Below are positions 63,269 through 64,000 of a DNA stretch of 64,000 nt, piece after piece. The notes below the pieces were generated by a model. The model searched no databases, had not been told where the DNA came from, and was given only the letters and a program-made list of their open reading frames with translations. How positions within the stretch are numbered: position 1 is the stretch's first letter; each line of letters begins with the position of its first letter. Source of the stretch: Dyella sp. 2HG41-7 (GTDB lineage Bacteria; Pseudomonadota; Gammaproteobacteria; Xanthomonadales; Rhodanobacteraceae); the NCBI RefSeq assembly GCF_021390675.1, contig NZ_JAJEJV010000004.1, positions 2,356,001 through 2,420,000 on the forward strand, given 5' to 3'. A program made the translations under genes and the position numbers.

Positions 63269-64000
63269 TGAGCATGTTGCAGGTCGAAACGGATAGCCTG
63301 GGTCGGTCGATCGAGCTGTTTTACGAAGATATCGGGTACGGGCCGCCGGTTGTGCTGTTGCACGGATGGCCGTTCGATCATGCGATGTGGGAAGAGCAAG
63401 CCTTTATGTTGGCGAGCAACGGGTGTCGCGTCATCACCTACGACCGCCGCGGTTTCGGGCAGTCGTCCAAACCCGCCGACGGTTATAACTTCAATCGTTT
63501 CGTCGACGACTTGAAAGCTGTGCTCGACGCCTTGGATTTGCACGACGTCACTTTGGTCGGCTATTCGATGGGGGCGGGCGAGGTGGTGCGTTATATGAGT
63601 CGCCATCTCGGTCAGCGTGTCACGCGCTTCGCGTTGGTGAGCACGCTTACGCCGACCATCGCCAAAAACAAAGACAATCCCGATGGCGCGGACGAGAACC
63701 GTTTCGAAGATGTTTGCACGCGCATTCGCGCCGATCGCTTTGCATATGTCGATCAGTTCGTCGAGCAGCTGTTCGAGGGCGCGCACGTTCCTCTGGCGGT
63801 GGCGGATTGGGTGACATCGCTTGCCGATCCCGCGTCGCGTATCGCCATGCTGTCGTGCGTGCGTGCATTTGCCGAAACGGATTTCACCGGCGATATGGCG
63901 GCGGCCATCAACTTGCCGTCGCTGGTGATCCATGGCACCGAAGATCGCATTGCGCCGCTGGCGTCGAACGGCCGCCGCACGGCGGACCTTTTGCCGGGAA
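63269..64000 (+). CDS. alpha/beta hydrolase, non-haem chloroperoxidase-like (3' end outside window)
   Basis: The frame is open to the right edge, giving 244 residues. It begins MSMLQVETDSLGRSIELFY. It has the oxyanion-hole motif LLHGWPFD, YDRRGFGQSSKP, the nucleophile elbow GYSMGAGE and the acid in GTEDRIAP. The catalytic His is past the edge. A GGAG...AGGAGA double Shine-Dalgarno lies upstream. This matches the haloperoxidase/esterase group; true peroxidase activity of such proteins is often incidental. It follows the channel gene by 74 bp. Confidence 0.9.

Overview
The window looks like a chromosomal stretch of a moderately GC-rich gammaproteobacterium of the order Xanthomonadales, most likely Rhodanobacteraceae (Dyella/Rhodanobacter-like). 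This is inferred from gene content: an S46 dipeptidyl-peptidase, a DedA-rhodanese fusion, a CopA/CopB copper pair, a compact glgA-glgB-treZ-malQ-treY-glgX operon and a MarR-FUSC-DUF1656-HlyD-NodT efflux operon. No sequence search was run. I see no rRNA, tRNA, CRISPR array, phage or transposase gene.

Layout. 1-3.1 kb: periplasmic copper resistance (copA, cut by the left edge; copB; a membrane-anchored cytochrome c). 3.1-8.3 kb: membrane-anchored metallo-beta-lactamase-fold hydrolase, TauE-type exporter, HU-like protein, methyltransferase, aquaporin Z, DedA-rhodanese fusion. 8.4-14.6 kb: S46 peptidase, phosphoglucomutase, JmjC/cupin-like protein, luciferase-like oxidoreductase. 14.7-20.1 kb: a self-regulated aromatic-acid/drug efflux operon with a clear palindromic operator. 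20.1-22.2 kb: acetate-type permease and DcaP-like porin. 22.8-28.7 kb: XdhC and a MobA-like nucleotidyltransferase, secreted GH16 glucanase, lipoprotein phosphodiesterase, and a secreted EreA/ChaN-like protein of unknown function. 28.9-30.9 kb: glutathione-dependent formaldehyde detoxification (frmA-fghA). 31-36.3 kb: degenerate GGDEF membrane protein, penicillin-acylase-family enzyme, DUF1737 protein, nitronate monooxygenase-like protein. 36.3-42.8 kb: small-molecule oxidoreductases and two LysR regulators, with a REP/dRS3-like palindrome. 42.8-47.5 kb: stress-flavoured genes (two KGG-motif proteins, UdgX-like uracil-DNA glycosylase, DUF4142 protein, response regulator and an unusual HWE histidine kinase) interrupted by a 269-bp nested palindromic element. 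47.7-60.4 kb: a tightly overlapping glycogen/trehalose operon on the minus strand. 60.7-64 kb: large MscS-type channel and an alpha/beta hydrolase cut by the right edge.

How the genes work together. Pgm (10.7 kb) makes glucose-1-phosphate. The minus-strand operon converts ADP-glucose to branched glucan (GlgA, GlgB), trims and rearranges it (GlgX, MalQ) and turns chain ends into trehalose (TreY, TreZ). glgC is not in the window. Trehalose production, AqpZ, the MscS-like channel and the KGG proteins all point to osmotic and desiccation stress, but only proximity links them.

The most unusual items are the nested palindromic element at 44293-44561 that supplies a neighbour's stop codon, the UdgX-like protein without the covalent-bond histidine, the HWE kinase with an AhpD-like N-terminus, the SDR without its catalytic tyrosine and the degenerate GGDEF protein. 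I do not see a clear multi-gene defence system or a clearly new operon-level system.
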